Positions 34,617-46,612 of a stretch of DNA of 64,000 bases are shown here, in pieces. Numbering within the stretch: the first letter of the stretch is position 1; every line of letters begins with the position of its first letter. The DNA lies in the NCBI RefSeq assembly GCF_037975245.1, contig NC_092564.1, positions 14,943,984-15,007,983 on the forward strand. The letters are read 5' to 3'. A program made the translations under genes and the position numbers. Source of the DNA: Apostichopus japonicus (taxonomy: Eukaryota > Echinodermata > Holothuroidea > Aspidochirotida > Stichopodidae). Under the pieces are notes generated by a model. It was not told where the DNA came from. It did not search any database and worked only from the letters and a program-made list of their open reading frames with translations.

Positions 34617-37600
34617 TGGAGGTATTAACTGCCATCGTCGGCCTACCTGTTATTTCTTTAACTTGAAGGTAAAATTAAAGTTAATTGTTAGGCCACTGGC
34701 ACTAGTACTGTATTATGGTTAGTGTAACGCTACCGTTGTAACGCTACTGTTGTCACGCTGGCGTTTCGCAATACACAAGTGCAATGACAGTGAGTAGCCT
34801 ATAGGCTTCTATTGGGTACTGCAGTGCATTCTCAACACTAAAGTGTGCATTCTAAACACCAATTAACAATGTGTTATGTGTGTATTGGGCTAGATTGAAC
34901 AGTGGCACATAATCTTCTAATTTATTCCCAAACAAATGCTGGAACTATAAGTCTCAATAGTTTATTTGAAGTCTACACTCATTTGGTAAAATTTCCTGTA
35001 ATTTCCCATGTGAATCTAAATGGGTAGGCTTTGTGATATTGAATAAGCAAGGCTAGACCTTCAAACGTACAGTCACAGTAGGCTGAACAAATTATGTTGG
35101 CTAGTCAACGGTATTATATACATACATGTTGCGAGCAGTCAGGATGCACGCTTCAGTTCTATTTAACCTTCTCATTTATCATTTTTTAGTATTTAATTTC
35201 CGGTCACACTCAGGAAACAATTGCGACATTCCTTCACGGTCGACTTGTTTACTGTATGAAGTATTAACCGTTTTTTCTCAGGAAAGCTTGATAGTCTGAA
35301 GTTATTATAACATGTGCTTTTAGTATACTGCCAAAAGAGTAAGTTGTTGTATTTGTATTGATATTTTATGTAGAAGTAACGGAAAATTTAGTATGTTTAG
35401 TTTGGTCTAATTGCACGTTTCTTTTCTTCTGTCCAATGTAGTGCAGGGTTCACTTGCGCGAATTCAAATTATTCTGTTTATGTATATGTATATGCATCGA
35501 TTCGTAGATTATGATGTTTTTTTGACATTTATTTTCAATTTTTTAATTCAAGCATATCTGTTTAGTATCAAAGTTTAAAGGTTAAGATTAATTAGTTTTC
35601 TCTTTTTGATCCTAGATTGAATGAAACTCATTGACGTAAATAATTGATCAGATCATACAGTTTAACGCAGTTCCTAAAACTCTGGGTATTCTCTAGTCTT
35701 CGCCGGTCCATTATATACTTTAGTACTACTAGTAAGACTAAATCAAGACGACCGAAAGACAAACTTAGTGTAACAAAGTACTGATTCTCCTCTAGCCTAG
35801 GTCTAAACAGGCTTGTTATGTGAGCAAGCAAAATAACAACTAAAAACGATTATGCCTATAAATAAGTTGGCTCAGTGCATTTCTGTTTCTAAAATTTTAT
35901 ATTATTAAAGATCATAAAAACAAACAAAGATTTAGCCCATGTTTTATTATCTCTGTATTCTGGGCATTTGATTCTGGTTGCAATGGTGATGACACTCTCT
36001 TTCAAATTTTCAGCTTTATACAGTCTGCTTCAAACTTTGGGATTGTTTCTTGAGACTATAGTGGAAGCAAATCTCACATAACTTTGTGGTGACAACTTTT
36101 TTTTTTGTTCTTTTTCAAATGATGAATACTTTGCTGTTTTTTTTTTTCCAGCAGGAATTGAAAAGCCAAATATCTAAGTCAAGGGTGAGGTTTCCTGTGA
36201 TGTACGACACCAGTGTGGAGGCAACAACAGAAGAGGAGAACTGTGTTATATATGGCTTAAAGACATGTTTTAAGATGATATATTGGTTCCCCTCGCAGAA
36301 CAAAAGAGTTTATCCAAGAGTCCAAAAAGCAAAGGAACAAGTACCATAGAGAAAAAAGATGGAAGAGTGAGTTTAATTATTGTACCCAACTGTTTAATGA
36401 TATTAAAGATACTTTTCATAACCTGTTTTAAAAAAAAAAACAGTCTAGTATATCATTTACGTGCAAGCTTCATAAGTTTGGTCAAATTTTCACTGATCTG
36501 TAGAGCGGGAGTCCAGAGGGTTTGGTTAGCTGGGAAGGTAACCAATTGCCTGGTACATCACAATGTTCACAATGCATTCCTGTATATGAAACCTGACGAC
36601 TGGCAAACCGACTGTGGTGGATGTGGCTGGGAGAGCAATTTAAAGTCACCTACCCTGTAATAGCTAACCTAGATCAGCTTTCATGGTAACCACATCAAAG
36701 TAAGAACAATGTGTCATGTATGGCCCCAAGAGCAACAAATGGCCATCGCCAGTAATTATTGGTGGTGGGGTACCCCTGCCAGTGATCAACAATTGACCCC
36801 TCACGGCTGACCTAGGTCAGCTCATGAGGTAACCACTTGAAACCTACTGGAAAATGTTGGTTAGGACTTCAGATAAAAGGGATGGGCATTGCCAGTAATT
36901 TTTATTGGTGGGGTACCCCTGCCAGTAGACCCCCAATATGCCCATCCCCTCATTGACCTAGGTGAGCTCATGATTTGACCAGTTGAAACCTACAGGAAAA
37001 TGATAGGTATCACTTGATATGTAAGGATGGGCATTTCCAGTATTTTATTTTGGTGGGCCACCACTGCCAGAGTTCGCCCATCCCTTACATATAGAATCCT
37101 GTCAATCATTTTCCAGTAGTTTTCAACTGGTTAAATCATGAGCTGACCTAGATCAATGAGGGGGGGGGGGGCATTTTGGGGGTCTACTGGCAGGGGTACC
37201 CCACCAATAAAAATTACTGGCAATGCCCATCCCTTACATATAGTGTCCTGCCAATCATTTTACAGTAGTTTTCAACTGGTTACCTCATGAGCTAATCTAG
37301 GTCAATGGGGGATGGGCATTTTGGGGGTCTACTGGCAGGGTTACCCCACCAATGTAAATGACTAGAAATGCTCATCCCTTACATATGAAGTGATACCTAT
37401 CATTTCCAGTAATTTTTCAACTGGTTATCTCATGAGCTGACCTAGGTCAATGAGGGAATGGGCATTTTGGGGGTCTACTGGCAGGGGTACCCCCCCCCCC
37501 CAATATAAATTACTGGAAATGCCCATCCCTTACATATGAAGTGATACAATTTTCCAGTAGTTTTCAACTGGTTACATCATGAGCTCATCTAGGTCAATGG

Positions 37601-38528
37601 GAGATGGGCATTTTGGGGGTCTACTGGCAGGGGTACCCCACTAATAAAAATTACTGGCAATGCCCATCAGTTGTATCTGAAGTCCTAACCAACATTTTCC
37701 AGTAGGTTTCAAGTGGTTACCTCATGAGCTGACCTAGGTCAGCCTTGAGGGGTCAATTATAGATCACTGGCAGGGGTACCCCACCACCAATAATTACTGG
37801 CAATGGCCATTTGTTGCTCTTGGGGCCATACCTGACACATTGTACTTACTTTGATGTGTTACCATGAAAACTGATCTAGGTTAGCTATCAGGTGACTTTA
37901 AAATTTCTCTCCCAGCCACACTCACCACAGTCGGTTGCCAGTCGTCTGGTTTCATATACAGTACAGGAATGCACTGTGAACATTGTGATGTACAAGGCAA
38001 TTGGTTACCTTCCCAGCTAACCAAACCCGCTGGGCTCCCGGTCTATTGGGCTCATTATTAACATGATTAACATAATAATTAAGCTTTGAAAAATAACTTG
38101 GTGTTATGCTGTTCAAAGCTAATAATTATTTGGTAAAGCTGTTATTCCTGGCTTATAATTTGAGGGACCTAGATTTAAATGTATACCTCCCAATATGTTA
38201 TAAAATTTTAATGTAAATGTATGTTTATGATAATGTGAGTTATCATGTGCTATATCTGTATCTGCGCTTACACGTATATCATATTTTCTGTTCACAGGTC
38301 AATAATGGTGCAGATTTGGGCTTCCTGAAGACAAGTGGGAGGCCATTTGTAGTTAAGAGAAACACTCTTTGTTCGTGAAGACTTAACTGGTGTCGATTTG
38401 GGGTACCACTTTAAAACGAAAGTCATGAGGAACCCTTGCCCAAGATTCAACTTTGCATTATTGTGCAGTGCTATACTTTTGCGATTCATGTTTGATCCAT
38501 GAACTTGTCTTAACTTTGTTGGAATAAA
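34617..38528 (+). other. Possible spliced gene carried by the CACTA-like element
   Basis: Weak gene model. ATGGAG followed by a GTATTA donor at 34617-34622 could join, in phase 0, an acceptor after a T-run at about 36153 (CAGGAATTGAAAAGCC). A frame then runs MEQELKSQISKSRVRFPVMYDTS-like to about 36347. A further acceptor near 38298 precedes a short frame (GFLKTSGRPFVVKRNTLCS) and an AATAAA at about 38523. I recognise no domain. The inverted array would lie in the large intron. Confidence 0.2.
36501..38047. repeat. Large inverted repeat built from 147-bp units
   Basis: The outer arms (from 36501 and back from 38047) are inverted copies over several hundred bases, starting GGTTTGGTTAGCTGGGAAGG on the left. 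Inside are tandem units of about 147 bp keyed by a CCCATCCCTTACATAT block. Three lie in one orientation (marks near 36737, 36880, 37027) and five in the opposite one (37077, 37226, 37371, 37521, 37662). Each unit contains CAGGGGTACCCC and GAGCTGACCTAGGTCA motifs. Confidence 0.8.
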
Positions 38529-39061
38529 ATCATATTTTCAGATTTTTGTTTACAGTGATTTCTTCTCTATCTGTTGAAAGTCAGCCTTTGCAGACATCAG
38601 AAGTTTTATCAGAAATAAATACTGCCAACGTACACATTATTTGTGTTTCTTCTGCTCTCTTTTCTTTCAGTGATGCTAGTCAGTGAAACTAGTCGGGTTT
38701 AATTCTTTCAGTGATTCTAGTCAGTGCAACTAGTCAGTCGATACCGACTAAGAAAGGTTAGTCGGGAGAGGCACCATCCTGACTAATGTAAAACCTGCTA
38801 TAAACTAGTCGGTGGCTCATATAAATTAGTCGGTAAAGACCGACTAATGTCACCAATTAATGTAACTGACTAATATACATTTACCGACTAAGAAATTGTT
38901 GATCGACTAAGCTGACGGACTAAGATGACCTACTAAGAAATCCAACTGACTAAGGAATAAATTAGTCGGTATAGCAAGTGACTAAGGCTATGTTAGTCGG
39001 GAGAGGCACCAGATGGACTAACGTTATGTTAGTCGGTGAACCAATTTAAGTTTTCAGTGTG

Positions 39062-39875
39062 CATGTAGTGCAGCTTGTAGGCCCTCCTGCAATTAATACG
39101 GAGAATGGTTTGATATGGGAGAAATATTAAATATGTTTGAGGAATGTTTCTATTCCATAAATGAATTGCGTTCGGTATAACAAGAATCGTCCGGGTCAAA
39201 TCTAAGCATTCTAGTTAAGTTTGCATGCATTCTATTGTACAGTGAGATATTGACAGTTGAAGTTGCCACCTTTCGTACCAAAGGTGAACTTATAGCAAAC
39301 AGGTGTGACGTCATTGTTGCACACTGATCAATAATGTTTTGTTTTTGTTTCAAATTTATGTCGAATTTTATAATCCACAATTAGATGCATCCATAATGTG
39401 AATGTACTGCCGATTCACACATAGATTACAGTAACTACTGTAAATCTGAAAGTTTTTTACCATAGTAAATACTGGATTGTGCTGACAAATCTGATAAATC
39501 GGTAGCATGTGCTATTAAGTTTACAGTATTGGTGGCCAATGATGAATCTCGGAAAAGACATTCCGATCAGAATTGATCTTCTTCAAAGTTATACTACATT
39601 TGTGATGTATCATTATATTCTAATTATTAAGTTGAATGAATATTTGTAACGGCCAACCTTAATAATCACGTAGCCTACTTACAACACTCAAACTCACCTC
39701 TCGAAAGTCACTTTCCCCTCACAGCTCATACTCATGAAGAACAAGTGTTTGTGAGAAGCACTTGTGCTTGTTGTGGGATTATTTCTTTGTGTTAGTGTAC
39801 TTTCTGTCAGTGGATTATAAAATTATGAGTTATAGTGAGGAAATACTCTCAAACATAATTTCATTTACCATGACT
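39062..39875. other. Intergenic, no gene seen
   Basis: Counterpart of 3770-4584 in copy A. Contains the CCGATTCACAC...GATAAATCGGTAGCATGTGC block that also occurs inverted at 54230-54370. Confidence 0.55.
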
Positions 39876-40162
39876 GACCGGTGCTGTGGCCGAGTGTATA
39901 AACGCGGTGGCATTTGATGCAATGAGGCTTAGCAATCGAAAGGTTCGGGGTTCGATTCCCGGCCGGGTCATAGTAAGGTGGGTTTTTCATCCAAGAGCAA
40001 TCTACTCTTTCCCCATCTGAAATGACCTTCTAAATTGAAAGATTCCAAATTTGAGTTCAAATGTTGAATTGGAAGCCAACCGACGTGTAAGTTGTAATCA
40101 ATAAGCCCTTGCTGGTTTGTCCCACATTTGTGGTCGCTTAAGCGTCGTAAAAATAAAAATAA
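39876..40162 (+). mobile_element. tRNA-derived SINE (copy B)
   Basis: Same insertion as 4585-4872, with A-box, B-box and A-rich tail retained and a few substitutions. Confidence 0.75.
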
Positions 40163-41180
40163 CTGCTGAACTGCTGATTTGAGAATGAGGCAGTTAATGT
40201 TTACTGCTTCTTCAATGATATCACATGTTGTTATTACGGTATTTACTCTCCGTATTTGTGCAATCTAGGCTTAACCTGTCACAATGGCATGAAGAAGCCC
40301 TTTTGGAACATCTATACCAAATGGTTCGCTGTTTCGTATTATACCATAATTTGAAACCGGATTAATAAATGATAATATAAATATTTGCTCAAACACGTTA
40401 AAATTTGTTACGTGTTATTTTATACAATGAGTGCAGATATGAACGAAAGAAGCTGATTAAAAGTAAACCAGATAAAAAGTAACCCGGACATTAATTACGG
40501 ACGTTCCTAATTGTTTCAAACATACTATAAGAGCAAGCTCAAATGATTTCAATTACCATTGAAAGTAATACACGGAAGTACATGGGTCATATTGCAGTGT
40601 ATGTTAACGTACTTTACTTGGTAAACTGACACGATGTTTGTTTACTTTTTTCTTTCTGAACGATGTTATAAAATGTAATTAGAATCAAACGAAACTGAAA
40701 GATTTTCGACATTCAGGTAGCGATTTGGGTGATCATTCTGATATAGCCATAGTAACATCAGGTGCGTTTGTGTACGTGATACTTCCTGTATGCATTGTAA
40801 TCCAAGAAATTTAAACTATAATCTCAACTTTATTAAAATCACATATTATTGATTGTAAATTGCACAGATATTGTCCAAAACGTCGACATGTAACCAAGCA
40901 TATCCTACCGTGTATACTTTACTATACAGAAGATCCGAGTCTATAGCCAGTCTGAGTCCAATTAAACATGGCCGGAACCGAGACTATACACCGAGTCCAA
41001 GTACACATGACACTAAGAATTATATTCATTATCTTTTCCTCACCTTCCCCCACTAACCCTTCCTCCCCACACCGTAACCATAAATATGGTCCTATAACGT
41101 GCTCGGTAATATTATATAAGTATTAGGGCCAGGGTCAGACATTCACCTCTTCCAGCTATGCTAACCATAGGTATTGCGGT
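40163..41180. other. Intergenic, no gene seen
   Basis: Counterpart of 4873-6300, without the hAT MITE: the unoccupied CATAGTAA target is at about 40746. A 25-30-bp stretch near 40930 is missing relative to A. Confidence 0.55.
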
Positions 41181-41181
41181 A

Positions 41182-42417
41182 TATAATAATAATAATAATA
41201 ATACATAATTTTTATATAGCGCCAAACAACCTATGAAATAATTCTCGTAGCGCTTAACAAAATAATAACAATTATAACATATATGCTTTGGTGAAGAGAT
41301 ACGTTTTGAGTGCTGATTTGAAACTGTTCACAGTATTGCACATTTTTATATGTTCTGGAAGTGAGTTCCACAGGCACGGTGCACTGGATGCAAACGTTTT
41401 CAAGCCGTAAGTCTGTGTTTTTACTCTAGGGATGAGTAACATCAGTGATGAAATAGAGCGAAGTGAGGGTGTGGATGATGGTCGGAGCTGAAACAAGTTG
41501 GTGAGGTAGCTTGGTCCTAGATTGTGCATATATTTGAACACCATCAGAAGTAGTTTGTAGTTGATTGGTTCACGTATCGGGAGCCAGTGGAGTTCGATCA
41601 TGGTAGGGGTAATGTGATCATACTTCCGAGTTCTAGTAACGAGACGTGCGGCGGTGTTTTGTACGCGTTGTAGCCTGTCAATTTTACAGCCTGGTAATCC
41701 ATACAGAATACTATTGCAGTAGTAGAGCTTCGACGTAACGAATGCATGGAAAAGCTTTATACATGAATCTCTGTCGAGGTACTTTCTGATTTGACCAATG
41801 TACCGGATACTAGACAGGGCGCTTCGGCAAACGAATATGTTGAATATGTCGATCCATTGTCATGTGATTATCAAAAATGACACCAAGATTGCGGAGATGA
41901 CCAGTTTAGTTGATACTGGTGTCACCGACGGAGACGAGGGGAATGGTGTGTGTTGGCCTAAACCGAGACGATATATGTATCACTTCTGTCTTACTATCAT
42001 TGAGTTTTAATTTGTTTGCTAACATCCAACTTCTTATATCTGACAAACAGTATTCCAGACGTTGTAATTCTGAGGTGTGACGGTCACCAAAGCTTATAAG
42101 TAGCTGGCTGTCGTCGGCATAGCACATGTAAGTAAGTTGGTGTCGGCGCATAATATCACCAAGGGGCCCCATGTGTAAACTAAACAATGTCGGACCCAAT
42201 ACAGATCCCTGTGGTACGCCCACTCTAATGCATGTGTAGCAGAGAGGTCATTGCCTAATTGGACAGCTTGTCATCGAGCCAGTAGGTGTGATTCTATCCA
42301 CTGCAGGACTTTTCCATTGAGACCGTAACGGAATTGCAAGCGATATACTAATATGACATGGTCAACCGTATCAAAAGCCGCACTTAGGTCCAGCATTATA
42401 AGGACGACATGGCGGCA
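41182..42417 (-). pseudogene. LINE reverse transcriptase, broken copy
   Basis: Same insertion as 6302-7540, but the RT frame is split by indels into 41272-41601, 41906-42223 and 42271-42400 on the minus strand. The RT blocks GVPQGSVLGPTLF and YADD are still visible. The 5' side is interrupted by the MITE complex starting at 42418. Confidence 0.8.
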
Positions 42418-44045
42418 CTGGCGGATCCAGGACCTATGTTTGGGAGGGGCCAAAGTGGCATTAGAGTGATATGGGGGGTCTAAGGGGGAGGGGTGCGGGG
42501 TGCCCCCCTCCCCTTTGGAAAATTTCCTATTGCTGAATGCCCTCAGATGCAATTTGGTGCGACAAAAGTGTACAATGGTGATGTTAATTTACTTCTAAAA
42601 GAAAATGTTTCCCAGGTGTAATTTTCTAAAATATTTATAAAACAAAGTTGGGATCATCTTTCTCAAGAATTTTTATTTCTCATAGGTTATAGATTTCTCA
42701 CAACCAGCCTGTAACTGTAAAATGGTGTTAAACTGTAAATCCTCATGCTCATACATTTACATAGCTTCCAACTCTTGAGAAAGCAAATGCTGGTCCATGC
42801 CACGAATCGCCGTCCTGGGGGAGGGGTATAAGGGGAGGTGGTGTCCCCCTCCCCTTTTGATTTTTTTTGGAATCATGGTGATGTCTACATGTAAAATGGT
42901 GGCACTTAGAAAGGCTTTTGTGACCCAAAATTTTCTGAGAAATATGCCTTTTTTTGTGTGTAACATCAATAAATTGAATAGTAGGTGATAATTCATTCTT
43001 TCCCGTGGCATGAAAATGTTCGCTGCTCGCCCCAATGAAAAGAAATATAGGCTAATTTGAGGTTCAAACGATGCTGTAAAGGAGGTTTTACTCTATTATG
43101 CTAAATGCTAAAGAAATGATGGTTGCTAAGTCAAAATTTGATGCAAATTTTTTATGTATACTTGACAATTACAATGCGTTTTTTTTTCGGACGCTTTTGC
43201 GGGTCAGCGGGTTTGGGTGTTAGAATGCGGGTCTAATTCCCGCGAATTGCGGGTCAGTTGGGAGCTCTGCATTTAATTTTAAATCAGAAAACGAAAAGTT
43301 TTAGACTAGTCCAGGCGCGGCGGAACGGAAAAATTATTGAGGGGGGGTGGGGGCTAATGTGTGGATACTATCTAAGCGGAGCGCCACCATCGGTTGGCGC
43401 GGAGCGTACAATAAAATTTAAGGTTTTTTCAAACCCCCAGATGGCCGGAAACGGCACTTCCTGAGTGTTTTATGCTGCGAATACCTAGCCCTAAAATATG
43501 GGTCTCAAGCCTGCAATTTCTCAGATTGCAAGAGAAAGTCTGTAAAAACATTGTAATTTGTATATTCGATGGTGTTTTAAGAGAGTAGGTATTACTCGTA
43601 GTGTACTTGCAAAGACGTTTTTGAGTGTAGTAAGGGCAGTGGCGGAGCTAGGGGTATTGGTCGGGGGGGGGGGGCGCTTTCGACACTATCTAAGCGGAGC
43701 GCCACCACAGGTTGGCGCGGATCGTACAGCAAATTTTTGAGTAAAGGTACTCTATAGATTGCAGGAAATGACCCATTCCGGGCCTTGCTAATTTACAGAT
43801 AAACGGAGAATAAATAGGTGTCATTGCCATTTTGTCGGAAAATTACACCAACAGAATATGACAAATGTCAATAGGTAGATGAGAGCGCAATAAAACAGTC
43901 AATAATCGCGAATAAGTAAAAAGTAGTGAAAAGCCGAAAAGGTCGCCAGCAGTCCCTTTGAGTCCGTCTGGGGGGGGGGGGGTTGCATCCGCCCCTGATC
44001 GTATGGACGCTCCGCCACTGAGTAAGTGGATGTTGGAGAACTGGC
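42418..44045. mobile_element. Nested MITE complex, copy B only
   Basis: Copy A is continuous here (near 7515), so about 1.6 kb was inserted. It starts CACTGGCGGATCCAGG, a hAT-like end. Internally there are at least two further blocks with shared GTACTATCTAAGCGGAGCGCCACC-like sequence (near 43365 and 43680). The right limit of the outer element is unclear because no matching CCACTG end remains outside the inner one. Confidence 0.6.
43637..44020. mobile_element. hAT-type MITE, 384 bp, nested
   Basis: The ends are CAGTGGCGGAGC and GCTCCGCCACTG. Flanks are AGTAAGGG (43629-43636) and AGTAAGTG (44021-44028), an 8-bp target duplication with one mismatch. G-runs are present and nothing is encoded. 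Confidence 0.75.
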
Positions 44046-44390
44046 TGAAATGGTCCAGCTGCTGCAGAATATATAGACGGACCTCGCATAAACAGATAAA
44101 GATGTTACAAATATAGACGCAGTCAGATTAATATTTAGTAGATATTACTAATGTATTCTCCAGGATGCTCCTATTAGTGGCTGCTCCGTTGTAGTCATCG
44201 TGTAAACCATCATTAACCAGTTTTCCTACAAACAGTTGAGATAAAAACGGAATTCTGAGAAAAAAGCGTTGAAGTTTTTAGATAAAACGTCAAACTTCCT
44301 CAACGTCTTAGGTTCCTGAAAACCGCAATTTTCTTCTCAAACCCGACGCTTAAGCCTCGAGGTGGAGTTGCTTCTTCACCGCATTGTGAA
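44046..44390. other. Receptor B upstream region, distal part
   Basis: Matches 7525-7866 of copy A. Non-coding. The DNA corresponding to 7867-8023 is deleted, removing the left end of the foldback element. Confidence 0.5.
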
Positions 44391-44958
44391 ATTCATTTTC
44401 GGATATTTGTAATTCATTTTCAGATACCTCGAATTCATAGCCAGATATCTCGAATTTCATTAAAACATCTTGGAGATATCAGAATTTGAATTCGAGATAT
44501 CAAGAATTCGATTTTGAGATATTTAAATTGAATAAGAGATATCGGTAATACAATTAGAGATATCTGAAATTGAATTAGAGATATCAATAGTTCGAATTAG
44601 AGATATCCAAAATTAAATCACAGAAATCAAGAATTCGATTTCGAGATGTCCAGAATTTGAATACGTCAAGTCAATTTTGAATAACTCGAATTCAATTCGT
44701 GATATCTTAAATAATGTCTCCCAATCTTGATATCTTTAATTCATTTCTTGATATCTTAAAATCAATTTGAGATATCTTAAAACATAATTGAAGATATCGA
44801 AAATATGCAATGTCTGAGATCTCAAATTTAATTAAAGATATCTGAAATAATTAAAGATTTCTTCAATTCAATTCCAGATATCTGACAATAATTCCAGATA
44901 TCTCGAATTAAATTGAAGATATCTGTAATCATTGAATAAATGTTAACATGGCGTTCCA
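44391..44958. mobile_element. GATATC foldback element, left end deleted
   Basis: Array of GATATC boxes as at 7975-8568. The right inverted end (GTTAACATGGCGTTCCA) is intact and the left one is missing. The array differs from copy A by gain and loss of units. Confidence 0.65.
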
Positions 44959-45015
44959 TACTCACAGCATTGCTGAAATTTTTTTCCATTTAATGACCTT
45001 TCACCTTCGAAACTA

Positions 45016-45023
45016 TGACGTCA
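45016..45023. promoter_or_regulatory. CRE/ATF palindrome upstream of receptor B
   Basis: TGACGTCA, same context as 8625-8632. Between this site and the ATG, copy B lacks about 45 bp present in the other units (the CTTTTCAATAAAGAG stretch). Confidence 0.45.
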
Positions 45024-45190
45024 TAAATCAAGGCACACTAACTCCGTCACCGTGTGTTCAGAGGCTCGAAGAAATCATCAGTCAATATCTGGCACTTGCG
45101 GTATAACTAACTATAAGAGTCACTATCTGACATGGTTAGAATCATTTTGATCCAGTAATCATCTGCTGACATGACACGAGCTGCTTAGTG

Positions 45191-46612
45191 ATGGAGAGGA
45201 GAGGGAAAATCTGTTTTGTTGGAACCGTTGCTGCCAGTCCAATTAAAATACTGTTTTTCCTTGTCAATTTAGCAAACTTAGTTACGCTTTGCTTCGGAGA
45301 GAAAACTATTGTGTTTCATAGAGTATGGAAGGAACATATAATCCGATCAGAGGGACAAACAGTGACCTTACGCTGTATAAGTAAGGGTAATGTCACAATG
45401 TCCCGAATAGAGACACTAAAGAACAACAGTAGGGCAAAGATTGTGAAGAATTCAACGCTGCTTGGGAATTACACTGGCAGTTATATTTTCAACTCCACAA
45501 AGAATGAATCAGACTGTATTAATGACTTAACTATTAGAGATGTCACCAGGGAAATTAACGGTTTCTTATTTCGATGCGTGCACCATATTTCGTTCAATTC
45601 ACAGGAGCTTACATTGATAGTGCTATACATTCCAAGACGTGAGTATCCACAGTGTACATCCAGCTCTACTTATCCAATATATTTCACTGATCAAATTGGT
45701 GAGCCTTTTGATATAATCTGTATCTCAGAAGAAGGAAATCCGAGAATAAACCTCTCCTTACAAAACACGCTGACTTTGATAAACAGTTCGTCCGTTAATA
45801 TTGGAGAGAATAAAACTCATCGATATGTTGAATTGAATACTAAACTCGATAGTAAATGGAACAACAGTATGTTTTATTGTTACGTTGTACAATCTTCTCC
45901 AGGGATGGTTAATTACAGTGCTAATTGTTCATTTGGTCCAATACAATTTGTGGATGAATTAACTACCATTACGAATACATCGACTGTGTCATTTAAAGAT
46001 GGAAAGAAGATTATGTTTTCTTGTAAGAGTAATGTTAATGCTGCTTACAAACAATGGAACATAGTAGATATCCCGAAACATGTTTCGTATTCCAGTTCAA
46101 ATTATTCAGATTTGATATACTTAGAAATAGATGTTAGTAATTTGACAAAAGATACCCTAATAACATTAGACTGCTTTGTATCTTATCGTGGCAGAAACTT
46201 GACCAAGAAAGTAACGGCTAATGTCGAAGCTTCTGGAAGTGAACCAATCTTACATATTCTCGTCACCTTAGCCGCACTCGTAATGTTGCTCTCAATTTCA
46301 CTAAGTATCGTCGTCTTGAAAATAGTGAATAAAAGTCAGAAACAACAAAATTATAACATAGATATATCAATAGACGGCTCTAATGACAGCATAGAAGGAC
46401 ACACATACACTGCACCAGAAGAGAGTCAGTTAAATACAGGTTTGCATATGGACAGATTATCTGTAGAGGAAAATCTTGATTACGAAGAAATACCAACAGT
46501 AGCATGTGACATGATAACTAATGTTGCATATGAGCCTTGTTCTGTGAATGCATCATCATCAGCTATTCTCAATGAGAGGATTCAGGGACCACAGCAAGGT
46601 AACTCGTCATAA
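45191..46612 (+). CDS. Three-Ig transmembrane receptor with tyrosine-motif tail (copy B)
   Basis: 473 residues from the conserved ATG. Same plan as receptor A: signal sequence, three Ig domains, one membrane helix, and a tail with YEEI and YDMI motifs and a further AYEPC tyrosine. Tail and membrane segment are nearly identical to A. The ectodomain is mosaic: from about 45510 to 45790 it follows receptor C (REINGFLFRCVHHISFNSQE, YPIYFTD, NPRINLSLQNTL), then returns to A-like sequence. An extra Cys in SDCIND is shared with C. The donor-like AAG/GTAACT near the stop is conserved (exon end 46598). Ligand and partners are unknown. An upstream GTG is in frame, but the ATG at 45191 is the one shared with the other copies. 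Confidence 0.85.
   Translation: MERRGKICFVGTVAASPIKILFFLVNLANLVTLCFGEKTIVFHRVWKEHIIRSEGQTVTLRCISKGNVTMSRIETLKNNSRAKIVKNSTLLGNYTGSYIFNSTKNESDCINDLTIRDVTREINGFLFRCVHHISFNSQELTLIVLYIPRREYPQCTSSSTYPIYFTDQIGEPFDIICISEEGNPRINLSLQNTLTLINSSSVNIGENKTHRYVELNTKLDSKWNNSMFYCYVVQSSPGMVNYSANCSFGPIQFVDELTTITNTSTVSFKDGKKIMFSCKSNVNAAYKQWNIVDIPKHVSYSSSNYSDLIYLEIDVSNLTKDTLITLDCFVSYRGRNLTKKVTANVEASGSEPILHILVTLAALVMLLSISLSIVVLKIVNKSQKQQNYNIDISIDGSNDSIEGHTYTAPEESQLNTGLHMDRLSVEENLDYEEIPTVACDMITNVAYEPCSVNASSSAILNERIQGPQQGNSS

Larger units (their letters stand above)
34228..39059. mobile_element. CACTA/EnSpm-like element, 4.8 kb, copy B only
   Basis: The ends are CACTGAAAA and TTTTCAGTG. The 2-bp duplication TG (34226-34227, 39060-39061) is confirmed by the uninterrupted site in copy A at about 3766 (AGGATGCATGTAG). 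Subterminal zones at 34257-34500 and 38670-39050 carry many copies of GACTAA/TTAGTC in both orientations, often as CGGACTAA or TTAGTCGG. CACTR ends, a 2-3-bp target duplication and dense subterminal repeats are hallmarks of the CACTA superfamily. No transposase was recognised. The interior has an inverted 147-bp repeat array and possible exons. Confidence 0.8.

Noticed and set aside
36501-38047. CRISPR-like array
   Set aside because: Repeats of about 147 bp are contiguous, occur in both orientations and have no spacers; this is a transposon-borne satellite in eukaryotic DNA.
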